In this document: piece after piece, positions 36,719 to 45,704 of the stretch
Layout of the letters: each line of letters begins with the position of its first letter
Numbering within the stretch: the stretch's first letter is position 1
DNA from: an uncultured Mycoplasmatota bacterium
Lineage (GTDB): Bacteria > Bacillota_I > Bacilli_A > RF39 > UBA660
Reading direction: 5' to 3'
Assembly (NCBI GenBank): GCA_900553395.1
Contig: USDJ01000005.1
Coordinates: 17,833 to 81,832, forward strand
Length of the DNA: 64,000 nucleotides
Notes under the pieces: model-generated
What the model was told of the DNA's origin: nothing
Databases searched by the model: none
The model's input: only the letters and a program-made list of their open reading frames with translations
Position numbers and translations under genes: made by a program

Positions 36719-38791
36719 TTATCCATAAATTTCAAAGTATTTTTGACTAACTTTTTGACTAATTCTCTTATTTATATGACTCATATCAATATAAGATGTA
36801 CTTTCTAAAGCTACATCTGGAGAAATTACTGTAAATACCACTTCTGGATTATCATATGGAGCATATCCTGAAAAAGTAGCTGTTGTAGTAGCTGTATCTA
36901 TAACTCCATCACCATTTGTGTCAAGAAAACTTTGAGCAGTTCCCGTTTTACCAGCAGGATTATGAGAAAAATCTATATATCCACTTCCTGTACCACCATA
37001 ATTTAAAACTTGTCTAAATCCTTCTTTAACTCTATCAATATATTTAGAATCAGTAGAAACTTTATTTAAAACTTTAGGTTCAGCTTCATATATAAATTTT
37101 GAAAATTCTCCTTCACTAGAATCAAATACTGCTTTAAGTAGGTATGGCTTCATTCTATTTCCATCGTTTGCTATAGTTGACATATATTGAGCTATTTGAA
37201 TAGGTGTATATGTATCGTATTGCCCAATTGAAAAATCTAGTAGTAATCCTGATAATCTGTTTTCACCTTTATATCCTAATGATTCATTAGGTAAATCAAT
37301 TCCTGTCTTTACTCCCAAGCCAAATTCGGCAAAAGTAGATCTATATATATCAAATGCCTTTTCATCTATTACAAGAGGTTTATTATATTCATATTTCCCT
37401 CCACCTACTTTAATCGCAGTATAAAACTGATAAACATTAGAGGAATATTTAAGTGCAGCAAGGTCATCTATGTATCCATAATCAAATAAAGAGCATTTAA
37501 TTGGAGTCGCTGCTATTTTTATACAAGAATCATATCTTACTTCACCTATTTGAAGTGCACCAGTATTATATCCAACTATATGTGAAGCACCTTTTACTAT
37601 AGATCCTGGAGTAACCGATGAGGTAACAACACCAGGAGTATAATCAAATATAGTATAGCTTCCATCATCGTTTACTTTTATTTGTTTTCCAGCCATAGCT
37701 AGTATTTCTCCAGTTTTAGGATTATTTACTATTACGTATGCTTTATCAAAATAATCTGTAAATCTTTCTTGTTTAGCAATAACTAGTTCTTCTTCTAAGA
37801 TATGCTCAACTTCCTTTTGTAATTCAATATCAATAGTAAGGACTATATCATTACCTCTAGTTCCCTTTTTTAATTCGGTATGACTACTATCATCATTTAT
37901 TTGGTATACTGCTTTATTTCCTTTTAGATAATCTTCATATTGAAACTCTAAATAGCTTGTACCTACTCTATCTGTTAGGCTATAGCCTTTCTTTAAATAT
38001 TCCTCTTTTAAATTATACGGAATACCACTAGTACTAGACGATACACTCCCTAATATAGTTTTAAAAACTGTTCCATATGGATAATATCTATCCCAATCAA
38101 GTTTTACATCAACACCTTTTAATTTATCTATATTCTCTGCTATTTTAGCATATTCTTCATCAGTAACATTTACATTTTTTATTATCTTTTCTGTATAGTA
38201 ATAACCTTTATTCATTAAATTATATATATAGCACGCCTCATAATCTAAATCACTATATTGGGCAAGCTCCTCATCAGTTACTCTTTCTATTTTATACTTT
38301 TCTATTTCTTCACTAGTTATTTTTCTATTTTTTAAACTTTCTTTTTCCTTGTTAGTTATTTTTTTTGATGCCTCACTAGGGTTGTTTAAAACCCAAAACT
38401 TTCTTAACATAGTATCAGTTAATTTAGAATAATCAACATTTATATAATTAGCTAAACTATATGCAAGTTTAATTTCTTCCTTGGCTGTTATATTAACTGG
38501 CTTTTTATAATATATAGTCTTAACCGAAATATTATCTACTATTATATTTCCATTTCTATCATATATTCTACCTCTAGGCGTAGAATCTCCTTCAACAATA
38601 TTTACAGTCAGCTTTGAAAGATGACTAGTATAGTATTTATTTTTGATTATTTGAATATAAAATAATTTAGATGTTAATATCGCCATAACACCAATTATAA
38701 ATATTACTAATATTTTATATCTTTTTTCAATTATTTCCTCTATATTTACTCTTTTTTCATGGTATTTATATTTGTTTATTTTCTTTTTCAT
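36719..38791 (-). CDS. Class B penicillin-binding protein (PBP2/FtsI-like transpeptidase)
   Basis: 690 aa peptidoglycan transpeptidase. One membrane anchor (about residues 28-48), dimerisation domain with STPRGRIYDRNGNIIVDN, and a transpeptidase domain with SxxK in PGSIVKG (near 396), SxN in YSSNVYQF, and KTG in AGKTGTAQS (near 614). The unusually long N-terminal part (150-310) is Lys/Glu/Tyr-rich. Whether it serves elongation, division or sporulation cannot be told. The ATG lacks a ribosome-binding site; a small overlapping ORF (38766-38837) with a good site may bring ribosomes in. Confidence 0.92.
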   Translation of the reverse strand: MKKKINKYKYHEKRVNIEEIIEKRYKILVIFIIGVMAILTSKLFYIQIIKNKYYTSHLSKLTVNIVEGDSTPRGRIYDRNGNIIVDNISVKTIYYKKPVNITAKEEIKLAYSLANYINVDYSKLTDTMLRKFWVLNNPSEASKKITNKEKESLKNRKITSEEIEKYKIERVTDEELAQYSDLDYEACYIYNLMNKGYYYTEKIIKNVNVTDEEYAKIAENIDKLKGVDVKLDWDRYYPYGTVFKTILGSVSSSTSGIPYNLKEEYLKKGYSLTDRVGTSYLEFQYEDYLKGNKAVYQINDDSSHTELKKGTRGNDIVLTIDIELQKEVEHILEEELVIAKQERFTDYFDKAYVIVNNPKTGEILAMAGKQIKVNDDGSYTIFDYTPGVVTSSVTPGSIVKGASHIVGYNTGALQIGEVRYDSCIKIAATPIKCSLFDYGYIDDLAALKYSSNVYQFYTAIKVGGGKYEYNKPLVIDEKAFDIYRSTFAEFGLGVKTGIDLPNESLGYKGENRLSGLLLDFSIGQYDTYTPIQIAQYMSTIANDGNRMKPYLLKAVFDSSEGEFSKFIYEAEPKVLNKVSTDSKYIDRVKEGFRQVLNYGGTGSGYIDFSHNPAGKTGTAQSFLDTNGDGVIDTATTTATFSGYAPYDNPEVVFTVISPDVALESTSYIDMSHINKRISQKVSQKYFEIYG

Positions 38792-38837
38792 TGTATATTA
38801 TATTTAATTGAAAAAAGTAAAAATATGTTTTTAACAT
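38766..38837 (-). CDS. Possible 23-codon ORF overlapping the PBP start
   Basis: Starts at ATG 38837, 6 nt after AGGTG, and ends inside the first codons of the PBP gene in another frame. The PBP start itself has no Shine-Dalgarno, so translation of this ORF could couple to it. The peptide (MLKTYFYFFQLNIIYNEKEN...) has no recognisable features. It could be chance in AT-rich DNA. Confidence 0.35.
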   Translation of the reverse strand: MLKTYFYFFQLNIIYNEKENKQI

Positions 38838-38903
38838 TTAAATCACCTACTATTATTTTATTCATTATTATTTTATTTACTCATATATTATAATGGTGAA
38901 TAT

Positions 38904-39164
38904 ATGAAAGGTTTAATCAAAAATTATATAGATTTATTATCGATAGATAAGCTAAAGAGTTTTGCTTTAAAAAACGATATAAACTTAAATGAAGAACAAC
39001 TAGAATATATATTAAATTTAACTAAAAACAGTTGGGAAGATATACTTATTAACGATGATAAATACTTCAAACTATTACAAGACAAAATTGATCAGTCTAA
39101 TTTAGATAAAATTAGAGAATTATTTTTATATTACAAAAACAGATATAAAGGATATTTAATTTAA
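38904..39164 (+). CDS. Small protein, probably DUF2624 (YqfT-like)
   Basis: 86 aa, all-helical, starting MKGLIKNYIDLLSIDKLKSF. Size and profile fit the YqfT/DUF2624 family, which in B. subtilis is next to the endonuclease IV gene, as here. GGTGA precedes the ATG. The last 9 bp overlap the end of nfo on the opposite strand. Function unknown. Confidence 0.7.
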   Translation: MKGLIKNYIDLLSIDKLKSFALKNDINLNEEQLEYILNLTKNSWEDILINDDKYFKLLQDKIDQSNLDKIRELFLYYKNRYKGYLI

Positions 39165-40028
39165 GACATCTGAAATTAGATTAGAATTAAACTTCTTGGA
39201 TTTTATCATAGCAATTTCTTGTTTGTAAGGAGCACATCCTTCTATAAAAGGTGTTTCTAATATTTTAGGAATATCTTTTATTTTTTCATGATAAATAATA
39301 TTAATTAATGTATCAAATCCTATAGTCCCATATCCTATATTTTCATGCCTATCTTTCCTAGCACCGATCTCATTTTTAGAATCATTTATATGTATAACTT
39401 TTAGAAAATTTAAACCGATTTTCTCATCGAACTCACTTAATAATTGATCAAAATTTCTTACATCATATCCAGCATCATTTAAATGGCAAGTATCAAAACA
39501 TACTCCAATATTTTCTTTATGTTTTATTCCATCTATAATTGATTTTAATTCATCAAAATTGCGACCGATTTCTGTACCTTTTCCTGCCATTGTTTCTAAA
39601 CATATAACAACTCTTGTATCATCACCTATTGCCATATTTAAAGAATCTACAATATTTTTTATCCCCTTTAAAACTCCTAGTCCCACATGGCTTCCGGGAT
39701 GCAATACTACACTTTTTATTCCTAATTTAGAAGCCCTATCTATTTCTTCTTTTAAAAATCTAACATTAAAGTCAAAGTTTTTATCATTAGCCAAATTTAT
39801 TATATAGGGAGCATGTATTACTACATTATTTATATCAATACTATTTTCATTCATAATTTCAATAGCTTCTTTTGTCAACGTATCATTTATTGGCACTCTA
39901 ACTGTGTTTTGTGGTGCTCCTGTATAAAACATAAAACAATTTGAACCATACCCTAGAGCACTTTCAACACTTCCTTTAAGCTGTGTTTCCTTATTAAATT
40001 GCACGTGTGAACCTATTATTAAACTCAT
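39156..40028 (-). CDS. nfo: Deoxyribonuclease IV (AP endonuclease)
   Basis: 290 aa TIM-barrel, three-zinc AP endonuclease of base excision repair. Zinc and fold motifs: GSHVQF (near 7), VIHAPYIINLA, LHPGSH, LETMAGKGTEIG, GVCFDTCHLNDAGYD, KVIHINDSKNEIGARKDRHENIG, ILETPF. ATG 40028 follows AGGTGATT; the GTG three codons upstream is part of that site. Convergent with the DUF2624-like gene. Confidence 0.96.
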   Translation of the reverse strand: MSLIIGSHVQFNKETQLKGSVESALGYGSNCFMFYTGAPQNTVRVPINDTLTKEAIEIMNENSIDINNVVIHAPYIINLANDKNFDFNVRFLKEEIDRASKLGIKSVVLHPGSHVGLGVLKGIKNIVDSLNMAIGDDTRVVICLETMAGKGTEIGRNFDELKSIIDGIKHKENIGVCFDTCHLNDAGYDVRNFDQLLSEFDEKIGLNFLKVIHINDSKNEIGARKDRHENIGYGTIGFDTLINIIYHEKIKDIPKILETPFIEGCAPYKQEIAMIKSKKFNSNLISDVLN

Positions 40029-40052
40029 TTTAATCACCTATATTAGTATAAC

Positions 40053-40081
40053 AAAAAAACATATTATTTAAAATATGTTTT
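40053..40081 (-). terminator. Terminator of the second coiled-coil cassette
   Basis: AAAACATATT pairs with AATATGTTTT around a 6-nt loop, then TTTG on the reverse strand, between the 84-aa gene and nfo. Confidence 0.8.
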
Positions 40082-40087
40082 TAAATT

Positions 40088-40342
40088 TTATTCTCCATAT
40101 TCATCATTATATTGAATCTTATAATCTTCTATTAACTCATTTAAAATGACTGGATTATTTATTTTCTGGCAATAAGTTTTACCATCTTTTACAATTTCTT
40201 TTAATACAGCATAATCATTAGTTGGTTCTCCATTTGAATCTAATAGTACTGATAGAAAATAATTTTCTTCTGTAAGTTCACTGTTCAATAACAATAAATA
40301 ATTTTTATTATTAGCTAGCGTAACAACTTCATCAACCCTCAT
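40088..40342 (-). CDS. Small acidic protein accompanying coiled-coil copy 2
   Basis: 84 aa, beta-rich with an acidic C-terminus (YKIQYNDEYGE). Same size and type as the 81-aa product at 35222-35467 (both open with a short strand and a KxYxxx strand), though identity is low. It follows the large coiled-coil gene by 14 bp; in copy 1 the small gene precedes it. Confidence 0.62.
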   Translation of the reverse strand: MRVDEVVTLANNKNYLLLLNSELTEENYFLSVLLDSNGEPTNDYAVLKEIVKDGKTYCQKINNPVILNELIEDYKIQYNDEYGE

Positions 40343-40356
40343 AATAATATTCCTTT

Positions 40357-42015
40357 CTACATAGCATGTGAATGTCTTAACTCTTCTTCAGGTTCCTCTA
40401 CTGGACTATTTTTAGTTTCTGGTTTAACTTTTGCTTTTGACTTGTCCATTTTTTTGGCAAAAGAGTTTAATTTTCTAAATAAAATCTTTTTCTCATCGTC
40501 GTTTAATTTTTCACTAGACTGTATTTGTTCAAACAAAATCTCAAAAGATTGATCATTTTCAGGATCATTAAAATTAAAATCTTTTTTAAACATTTTTATT
40601 TTATTATTAATTCTTTTATATTCATCTGATCTTTTTGGTATTAATAATCCTGTTCCTAACGCACCAAGACCTCCAAGCCCGGTACCTAAAGTTAATTTTG
40701 TTAATAATGCTGCTGTGGCTTGGGCTGAACCTGCTTTTATTGCAGCTGCTTTAGCTGCTGTTGGAAGAACTTTTCCCCCAATTGTCCAAATTCCAGTATG
40801 TGCATTAAAACTAGCTGCTGCTCCAGTCATTGAAGATATTGTATTAGCTAGTGCTGTGTTAGCACCATGAAGAGCTACCTTTTCACCAGCCGCCGCGGCG
40901 TGCCACATACTACCATTAGATAGCATCTGAGAAAATAATCCTGCTGTTTGAGTAGCCTTTGCTGATGCTACTAGCGCTGGCAATAATTGTGTAATTAATA
41001 CGACAGTTGCTACTGCTAATGCAGTTATACCTATAGCTATTAAAATTTGTTTCTTATGATTTTTAATCCATTGCCATGGAGTAGTTTTTACAACTGCGAC
41101 CGGCTCCTCATCTGGTTTTATCGGAACTGGAGTTGGTTCAGTTGGATCTTTCTTTTCTGGATCCTTCGCTGGATCTGATGGATCCACTGGATCTTTCTTT
41201 TCTGGATCGTCCACTGGAGTTGATGGGTCTGTTGGATCTTTCTTTTCTGGATTATCCACTGGAGCTGTTGGATCTGCTGGGTCTTTCTTTTCTGGATTAT
41301 CCACTGGAGCTGTTGGAGTTGGCGCTGGAGATGGAGTTTGAATTTTATCTCTTTCAGCCTTTCTCCTCTCATAATAATTCCTTTCCCATGGCGTTAATGT
41401 TTGAAGTGTTTCTGGTCCACCAACTTCTAACAACACTCTTGGTGATGTTTTTACTATTTTTTCATATTCCTCTAATTTTTGCATATCTAGTCTTAACTCA
41501 GCTAACTTATCTTTAATTGCGTTACTTTTGTCAAATAATGCTTTATACTCTTTACCATTAGTTACATTGTGATTTGCATCATACTCATACTTAAAGCCCC
41601 TCATCTGATGCATAACATTTTCGAACTCTAGTTCAACTTCTTCTATTCTAAATTTTAAATGTTCCTTGGCCTGATAAATAATTTTTCTATATTCGTCCTG
41701 AGCTTCACCTAATTCATATAAATATACATTTGTATAATCTGGTGTTTTATTAATCTCATCTTCTAAAGCTTTTTCCCTTGCTAAATATTCATTTTCCAAA
41801 TCTCTCTTTTGAATATCTCTATAATTTGGATTTGGCCATTGAGCAGGATTTTCAGGAACAACTTCTTTCAAATATTCTTCTATTTCAGATTCCTTATTAT
41901 TTCTTAATTTTTCTAATTGTAACTTTAGGCCTCTAGTTTGATTGTTTCTTTCTTTTTTTAACTCGGCTAATTTATCCATAAATGGTTTCATTAATTCATC
42001 TACTACACTATTCAT
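40357..42015 (-). CDS. Coiled-coil, proline-repeat membrane protein of unknown function (copy 2)
   Basis: 552 aa. Residues 1-215 are the same coiled-coil domain as in copy 1 (ELMKPFMDKLAELKKERN at the start, SPRVLLEVGGPETLQTLTPW at the end). Then a Pro/Asp/Lys repeat linker (about 230-300) built on four 15-residue units containing PEKKDP. Next a membrane segment (HKKQILIAIGITALAVATVV, near 325) and an Ala/Gly-rich region with further hydrophobic stretches (to about 460), and a charged helical tail. ATG 42015 has GAGGAG upstream. Likely the third gene of 42737-40088. Copy 1 lacks the membrane part. No known family named. Confidence 0.8.
   Translation of the reverse strand: MNSVVDELMKPFMDKLAELKKERNNQTRGLKLQLEKLRNNKESEIEEYLKEVVPENPAQWPNPNYRDIQKRDLENEYLAREKALEDEINKTPDYTNVYLYELGEAQDEYRKIIYQAKEHLKFRIEEVELEFENVMHQMRGFKYEYDANHNVTNGKEYKALFDKSNAIKDKLAELRLDMQKLEEYEKIVKTSPRVLLEVGGPETLQTLTPWERNYYERRKAERDKIQTPSPAPTPTAPVDNPEKKDPADPTAPVDNPEKKDPTDPSTPVDDPEKKDPVDPSDPAKDPEKKDPTEPTPVPIKPDEEPVAVVKTTPWQWIKNHKKQILIAIGITALAVATVVLITQLLPALVASAKATQTAGLFSQMLSNGSMWHAAAAGEKVALHGANTALANTISSMTGAAASFNAHTGIWTIGGKVLPTAAKAAAIKAGSAQATAALLTKLTLGTGLGGLGALGTGLLIPKRSDEYKRINNKIKMFKKDFNFNDPENDQSFEILFEQIQSSEKLNDDEKKILFRKLNSFAKKMDKSKAKVKPETKNSPVEEPEEELRHSHAM
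41144..41323 (-). repeat. 45-bp minisatellite, four units
   Basis: Units begin at 41144, 41189, 41234 and 41279, each with the shared core GGATCTTTCTTTTCTGGA (the last with one change). In frame (15 codons), so copy-number change would lengthen or shorten the proline linker without breaking the gene. One related unit occurs in copy 1 near 34400. Confidence 0.88.
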
Positions 42016-42072
42016 TTCAACCACTCCTCACTAATCTACATAATATCATAAAAACATAAATTTGGCAAATTA

Positions 42073-42372
42073 TTACTTATTTTCTACCATATTTATAGTA
42101 CTAACAATAAATTGAGCACTAATATCTTCTAGTGCATTTATATATGAATAAACTGCTTCTAAAAACTCAGGTTCACTCAAATCTGCTCTTTTTATATTTA
42201 ACATTTCTTTGTTTAACATTATATTAGGCATTATTCCCATTTTATAGCAAAGAAGAGAATAATTAGAAATTAATTCTTCTAACTCTTTTATTATTTCACT
42301 TCTCTTATTTTCTATTGGAAGTAATTTATAATACTCCATAAGTCCTACAAACGCTTCTTTTTGTACTTCCAT
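42073..42372 (-). CDS. Small helical protein of unknown function
   Basis: 99 aa, all-helical, no membrane segment. Start ATG 42372 overlaps the stop of the preceding gene (TAATG). Directly upstream of coiled-coil copy 2 (57 bp). No family recognised. Confidence 0.65.
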   Translation of the reverse strand: MEVQKEAFVGLMEYYKLLPIENKRSEIIKELEELISNYSLLCYKMGIMPNIMLNKEMLNIKRADLSEPEFLEAVYSYINALEDISAQFIVSTINMVENK

Positions 42373-42737
42373 TATCTCATCACCTTTACTGGTGCTTTAA
42401 AGCTATCATTACTATATCCATATGTATTTATGAATCGCTCCATAGCTTTTGTAGCCGAATGGATATTACTTACCATTTGATATTTTCTTTTAAAGGCTTC
42501 AAAATTTTTTATTGCAATAGCTGTTTGACCAGATTTTTTAGATTTTAACTTTTCTTGTCTTGCTATTTCATTTTTTCCAACAATTTTTTCTATCTGCTTT
42601 TCTATATAGAGTATTTCAGCTCTAATGCCGTTAATTTCATCCATTGATCTATCACTAGAATTTAATAGCTGATTTAATTTTAATTGTAAATCTAATTTTT
42701 GATTCTCTAATGAATTTACATCTGACCAACTTATCAT
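42372..42737 (-). CDS. Small coiled-coil protein of unknown function
   Basis: 121 aa. Residues 8-65 form a heptad-rich helix (ENQKLDLQLKLNQLL, IEKQIEKIVGKNEIA); the tail has AIKNFEAFKRKYQMVSNIHS. A helical-hairpin shape is likely. First gene of the 42737-40088 group; translationally coupled to the 99-aa gene. Size and coiled coil recall small WXG-like or scaffold proteins, but no WxG motif is present. Confidence 0.65.
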   Translation of the reverse strand: MISWSDVNSLENQKLDLQLKLNQLLNSSDRSMDEINGIRAEILYIEKQIEKIVGKNEIARQEKLKSKKSGQTAIAIKNFEAFKRKYQMVSNIHSATKAMERFINTYGYSNDSFKAPVKVMR

Positions 42738-42802
42738 AATAAAGCCTCCTACTTAGTATAATAAATATACTATAAATACTACTATTTTTCAAGATTTTTA
42801 GA

Positions 42803-44914
42803 TTAATTTTGTTTTTTTATACTTTTATGCCCCTTCATAATCTTCCTTATTCCAAAAGGATGCGGGAATGCTATAGTTAGAATTGATTTATCTATTGTAA
42901 CTATTACTCCTTCGCCAAATTCATCATGCACTACTTTTTCTCCTACCATATATTCCAAATTAAGATCTACATTTTTATACTTATCAGGTTTATTATAAGT
43001 AATTTTATTGAAACCAGTCTTTTTAGACAATTCTAATTCTTTGTTTATGTATTCATCACTAATTTCATTGATAAACCTACTAGGAGGATTTGAATCATAT
43101 TGTCCAAATAGTAATCTTCTTTTAGCATTTAATATTGTTAATTTCTTCTTAGCCCTTGTAATTGCTACGTAGCAAAGTCTTCTTTCTTCCTCAATATCGC
43201 TTTCGCTACATAAACTCATATTATGTGGAAATATACCCTCTTCTAGTCCTATTAAATATACATAATCAAACTCGAGTCCTTTTGCACTATGAACTGTCAT
43301 AAGTGTAACCACATTTGTATCATTTTTATGTTCTTCTAAATCAGAAACTAAACTTATTTCGTCTAAAAATTCAGCTAGTGAAATTATGCCATATCTATCT
43401 TCAAAATTTTTAGTTATTGACTTAAATTCTTCTAAGTTTTCAAGTCTTGATTGTGATTCTATAGAATCTTCATCTTCTAGTTCTTTCTTTATACCAGTTT
43501 TTTCTAAAATTAGATCTACAAGTTCAGTTAAAGAAAGTTCTTCACTCTTATTTTGTAAATCAAGTATTAGATTTTTAAATTCTAATTCTTTACCACTATC
43601 TATAATATTAAATATACTATCGTTCATAATATTTGCTTTTGTAGTCAAATTCTCTAAGGTCTTTAAACCTATGCCCCTTTTTGGTATATTTATTATTCTA
43701 TTTAAACTGATATCATCACTAGGATTATAAATTAATTTTAAATAACAAATTAAATCTTTAATTTCCTTTCTGTTATAAAAGTAAAAGCTTCCTACTACTT
43801 TATAGGGAATATTTTCTCTGAGGAAATACTCCTCTATATTTCTAGATTGTGCATTAGTTCTATATAAAATAGCTATTTTATCTAAACTAACATTATTATT
43901 TATCAAAGTTTTAATGTCTTTTAAGACAAAGCTAGCCTCATCTTTTTCATCTTCACATCTCTTATATTCTATCTTATCACCAGCATCATTATCAGTCCAA
44001 AGATTCTTTTCTTTTCTTTTTTTGTTATTTTTAATTACATCATTTGCTGCATTTAAAATATTTTTTGTAGATCTATAATTTTGCTCTAATAAAATGACTT
44101 TTGCATTATTATAATCGTGTTCAAAATTTAATATATTTCTATAATTAGATCCCCTAAATCCATATATACTCTGATCAGGATCACCAACTACACATATATT
44201 TTTATATTTACTGCTTAGCATTTTAGTTAATATATATTGAACTTCATTTGTATCTTGATATTCATCTATCAAGATATATTTGTACTTTTCTTGGTAGTAA
44301 GCTAATATTTCTGGATATTTTCTAAATAAAAGGATTGGCAGCATAAGTAAATCATCAAAATCAACACTATTATTTACTCTAAGCTTTTCTTCATACCTTC
44401 TATATACTTTTAAAACAACTTCATCCATTTCGTTTCCTACAAATTTTTCTAACTTATCTGGATCTATAAGCTCGTTTTTAGCACTACTTATTCTATTTCT
44501 TATGGTTTTAGGATTAAAAAATTTAGGATCAAAATTTAAATCTTTTAAGATTTTTTTTATTGTGGATAAAGTATCATCTGAATCAACGATTGTAAAATTA
44601 CTTTTTAAATCTAGTTTGTCATAATTTTTTTTAATAATAGAAAGTCCAAATGAATGAAATGTGGAAATTTGAATTTTCTTAGTATCTACACCAAGCATTT
44701 TTTCCACTCTTTCTTTCATTTCATTAGCAGCTTTATTTGTAAAAGTAATTGCTAAAATATTATAAGGATCTATGTTCTTTTCTTCTATTAAATAAGCTAT
44801 TTTTGTAGTCAATACTTTAGTTTTTCCACTACCCGCACCAGCAAGTATTAACATAGGTCCATCTATATTTTTAACAGCTTCTATTTGCTTATCATTTAAA
44901 CTATCTAAATTCAT
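42803..44914 (-). CDS. pcrA: ATP-dependent DNA helicase PcrA (UvrD family)
   Basis: 703 aa superfamily 1A helicase for repair and fork restart. Motifs: Q-motif LNDKQIEAV, Walker A LAGAGSGKTKVLT (near 28), ITFTNKAANEM, DEYQDTNEVQ, GDPDQSIYGFRG, LEQNYRST, VTLMTVHSAKGLEFDYVYL and VAITRAKKKL. C-terminal Tudor-like domain GEKVVHDEFGEGVIVTID, which contacts RNA polymerase in PcrA. ATG 44914 follows AGTAGG; the frame is open to 44968 without a site. No pcrB or ligA neighbour in the window. Confidence 0.96.
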   Translation of the reverse strand: MNLDSLNDKQIEAVKNIDGPMLILAGAGSGKTKVLTTKIAYLIEEKNIDPYNILAITFTNKAANEMKERVEKMLGVDTKKIQISTFHSFGLSIIKKNYDKLDLKSNFTIVDSDDTLSTIKKILKDLNFDPKFFNPKTIRNRISSAKNELIDPDKLEKFVGNEMDEVVLKVYRRYEEKLRVNNSVDFDDLLMLPILLFRKYPEILAYYQEKYKYILIDEYQDTNEVQYILTKMLSSKYKNICVVGDPDQSIYGFRGSNYRNILNFEHDYNNAKVILLEQNYRSTKNILNAANDVIKNNKKRKEKNLWTDNDAGDKIEYKRCEDEKDEASFVLKDIKTLINNNVSLDKIAILYRTNAQSRNIEEYFLRENIPYKVVGSFYFYNRKEIKDLICYLKLIYNPSDDISLNRIINIPKRGIGLKTLENLTTKANIMNDSIFNIIDSGKELEFKNLILDLQNKSEELSLTELVDLILEKTGIKKELEDEDSIESQSRLENLEEFKSITKNFEDRYGIISLAEFLDEISLVSDLEEHKNDTNVVTLMTVHSAKGLEFDYVYLIGLEEGIFPHNMSLCSESDIEEERRLCYVAITRAKKKLTILNAKRRLLFGQYDSNPPSRFINEISDEYINKELELSKKTGFNKITYNKPDKYKNVDLNLEYMVGEKVVHDEFGEGVIVTIDKSILTIAFPHPFGIRKIMKGHKSIKKQN

Positions 44915-44936
44915 TTTTTTACCTACTTTCTTTAAC

Positions 44937-44965
44937 ATTATACTAAACATTCGTTTATATAACAA
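44937..44965 (-). promoter_or_regulatory. Promoter of pcrA
   Basis: TTGTTA (44960-44965), 17-bp spacer, TATAAT (44937-44942) on the reverse strand, 23 bp before the start codon. Confidence 0.75.
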
Positions 44966-44974
44966 CAAAATTCA

Positions 44975-44997
44975 CAAAAAAAAGAGCAAGTGCTCTT
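44975..44997 (-). terminator. Terminator of the 45023 gene
   Basis: AAGAGC pairs with GCTCTT around ACTT, followed by T8 on the reverse strand. Confidence 0.8.
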
Positions 44998-45022
44998 GTA
45001 TAAATTTTAAAAATCAATTTTA

Positions 45023-45580
45023 TTAATCTTGGACTACTTCTTTTTTATATTTTTTATAAAGTATCTTCATATCTCCAGTTGATATATCATCAATTGTTGT
45101 TATATCTACAGGAGTTTGATATAGTTTTTCTGGCATAATACAAGTCAAAAAGTCAGGATCATTAATTTTGTCTAAGTCTTTGGCCATCTCTAAAAATAAT
45201 CTATATTTTTTTAACTCTTTCTTTTCTCTTGATGCTTTAACTAAGCAAGATCCATACCAAGCTATTAAAACAGAATAAAAGGCTAAAATTGCTTGATTTT
45301 TGAAAGTAACTTTTACTAAAATGGCTGCTAATGTCTGAATTATCAATGCTGTAATTAGGCAAATTTGACCAATGTTTAAATCAGAATATTTTCCACCCAT
45401 CATTATTTCTCTTGCTTTTGCTTGGATTAACATTTTTTCTTTTATATTTTTAATACTTAAATCGCCATCAACTCGCAATGTACTACCATCAAAGTATTCA
45501 ACTATGTAACCGCCTTCATTATTAGGTTTGCAACTTTTTATTGTCTCTTGTCTTTTTGCTCCTGGGTAAGTAAATTTCAT
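45023..45580 (-). CDS. Membrane protein of unknown function, two helices
   Basis: 185 aa. A beta-rich cytosolic N-terminus (GGYIVEYFDGSTLRVDGD), two adjacent membrane helices (about 75-95 and 100-118: ICLITALIIQTLAAILV, AILAFYSVLIAWYGS), then a charged C-terminal tail. GAGGTGAT precedes two adjacent ATGs; the second (45580) has the better spacing, the first would be 45583. No family recognised. Divergent from the binding-protein gene. Confidence 0.65.
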   Translation of the reverse strand: MKFTYPGAKRQETIKSCKPNNEGGYIVEYFDGSTLRVDGDLSIKNIKEKMLIQAKAREIMMGGKYSDLNIGQICLITALIIQTLAAILVKVTFKNQAILAFYSVLIAWYGSCLVKASREKKELKKYRLFLEMAKDLDKINDPDFLTCIMPEKLYQTPVDITTIDDISTGDMKILYKKYKKEVVQD

Positions 45581-45651
45581 CATATCACCTCTGAATGTTA
45601 ACTATTATATATTAATTTTTGATTTTTGTCTATACAACTCTTTAAATTGCT

Positions 45652-45680
45652 TTAACAATTTTTTTATTTGAGAATATAAT
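45652..45680 (+). promoter_or_regulatory. Promoter of the ABC binding-protein gene
   Basis: TTAACA (45652-45657), 17-bp spacer, TATAAT (45675-45680), 24 bp before the start codon. No riboswitch-like sequence lies between. Confidence 0.83.
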
Positions 45681-45704
45681 ACTATTGATTAGGAGGAGAA
45701 AATT

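Noticed and set aside
38791..38830. Leaderless transcript for the PBP gene (TATAAT ending 5 nt before its ATG)
   Set aside because: No -35 box at a suitable distance, and AT-rich DNA yields TATAAT often. Kept only as an alternative to coupling with the small ORF.
41133..41516. Forward-strand open frame opposite the proline-linker repeats
   Set aside because: Shadow of the 45-bp repeat array and flanking coding sequence; repetitive Leu-Asp product, no start site.
45584..45704. TPP or other riboswitch upstream of the THI5-type binding protein
   Set aside because: None of the conserved THI-box cores was found, and the promoter lies only 24 bp before the start codon, leaving no room for an aptamer.
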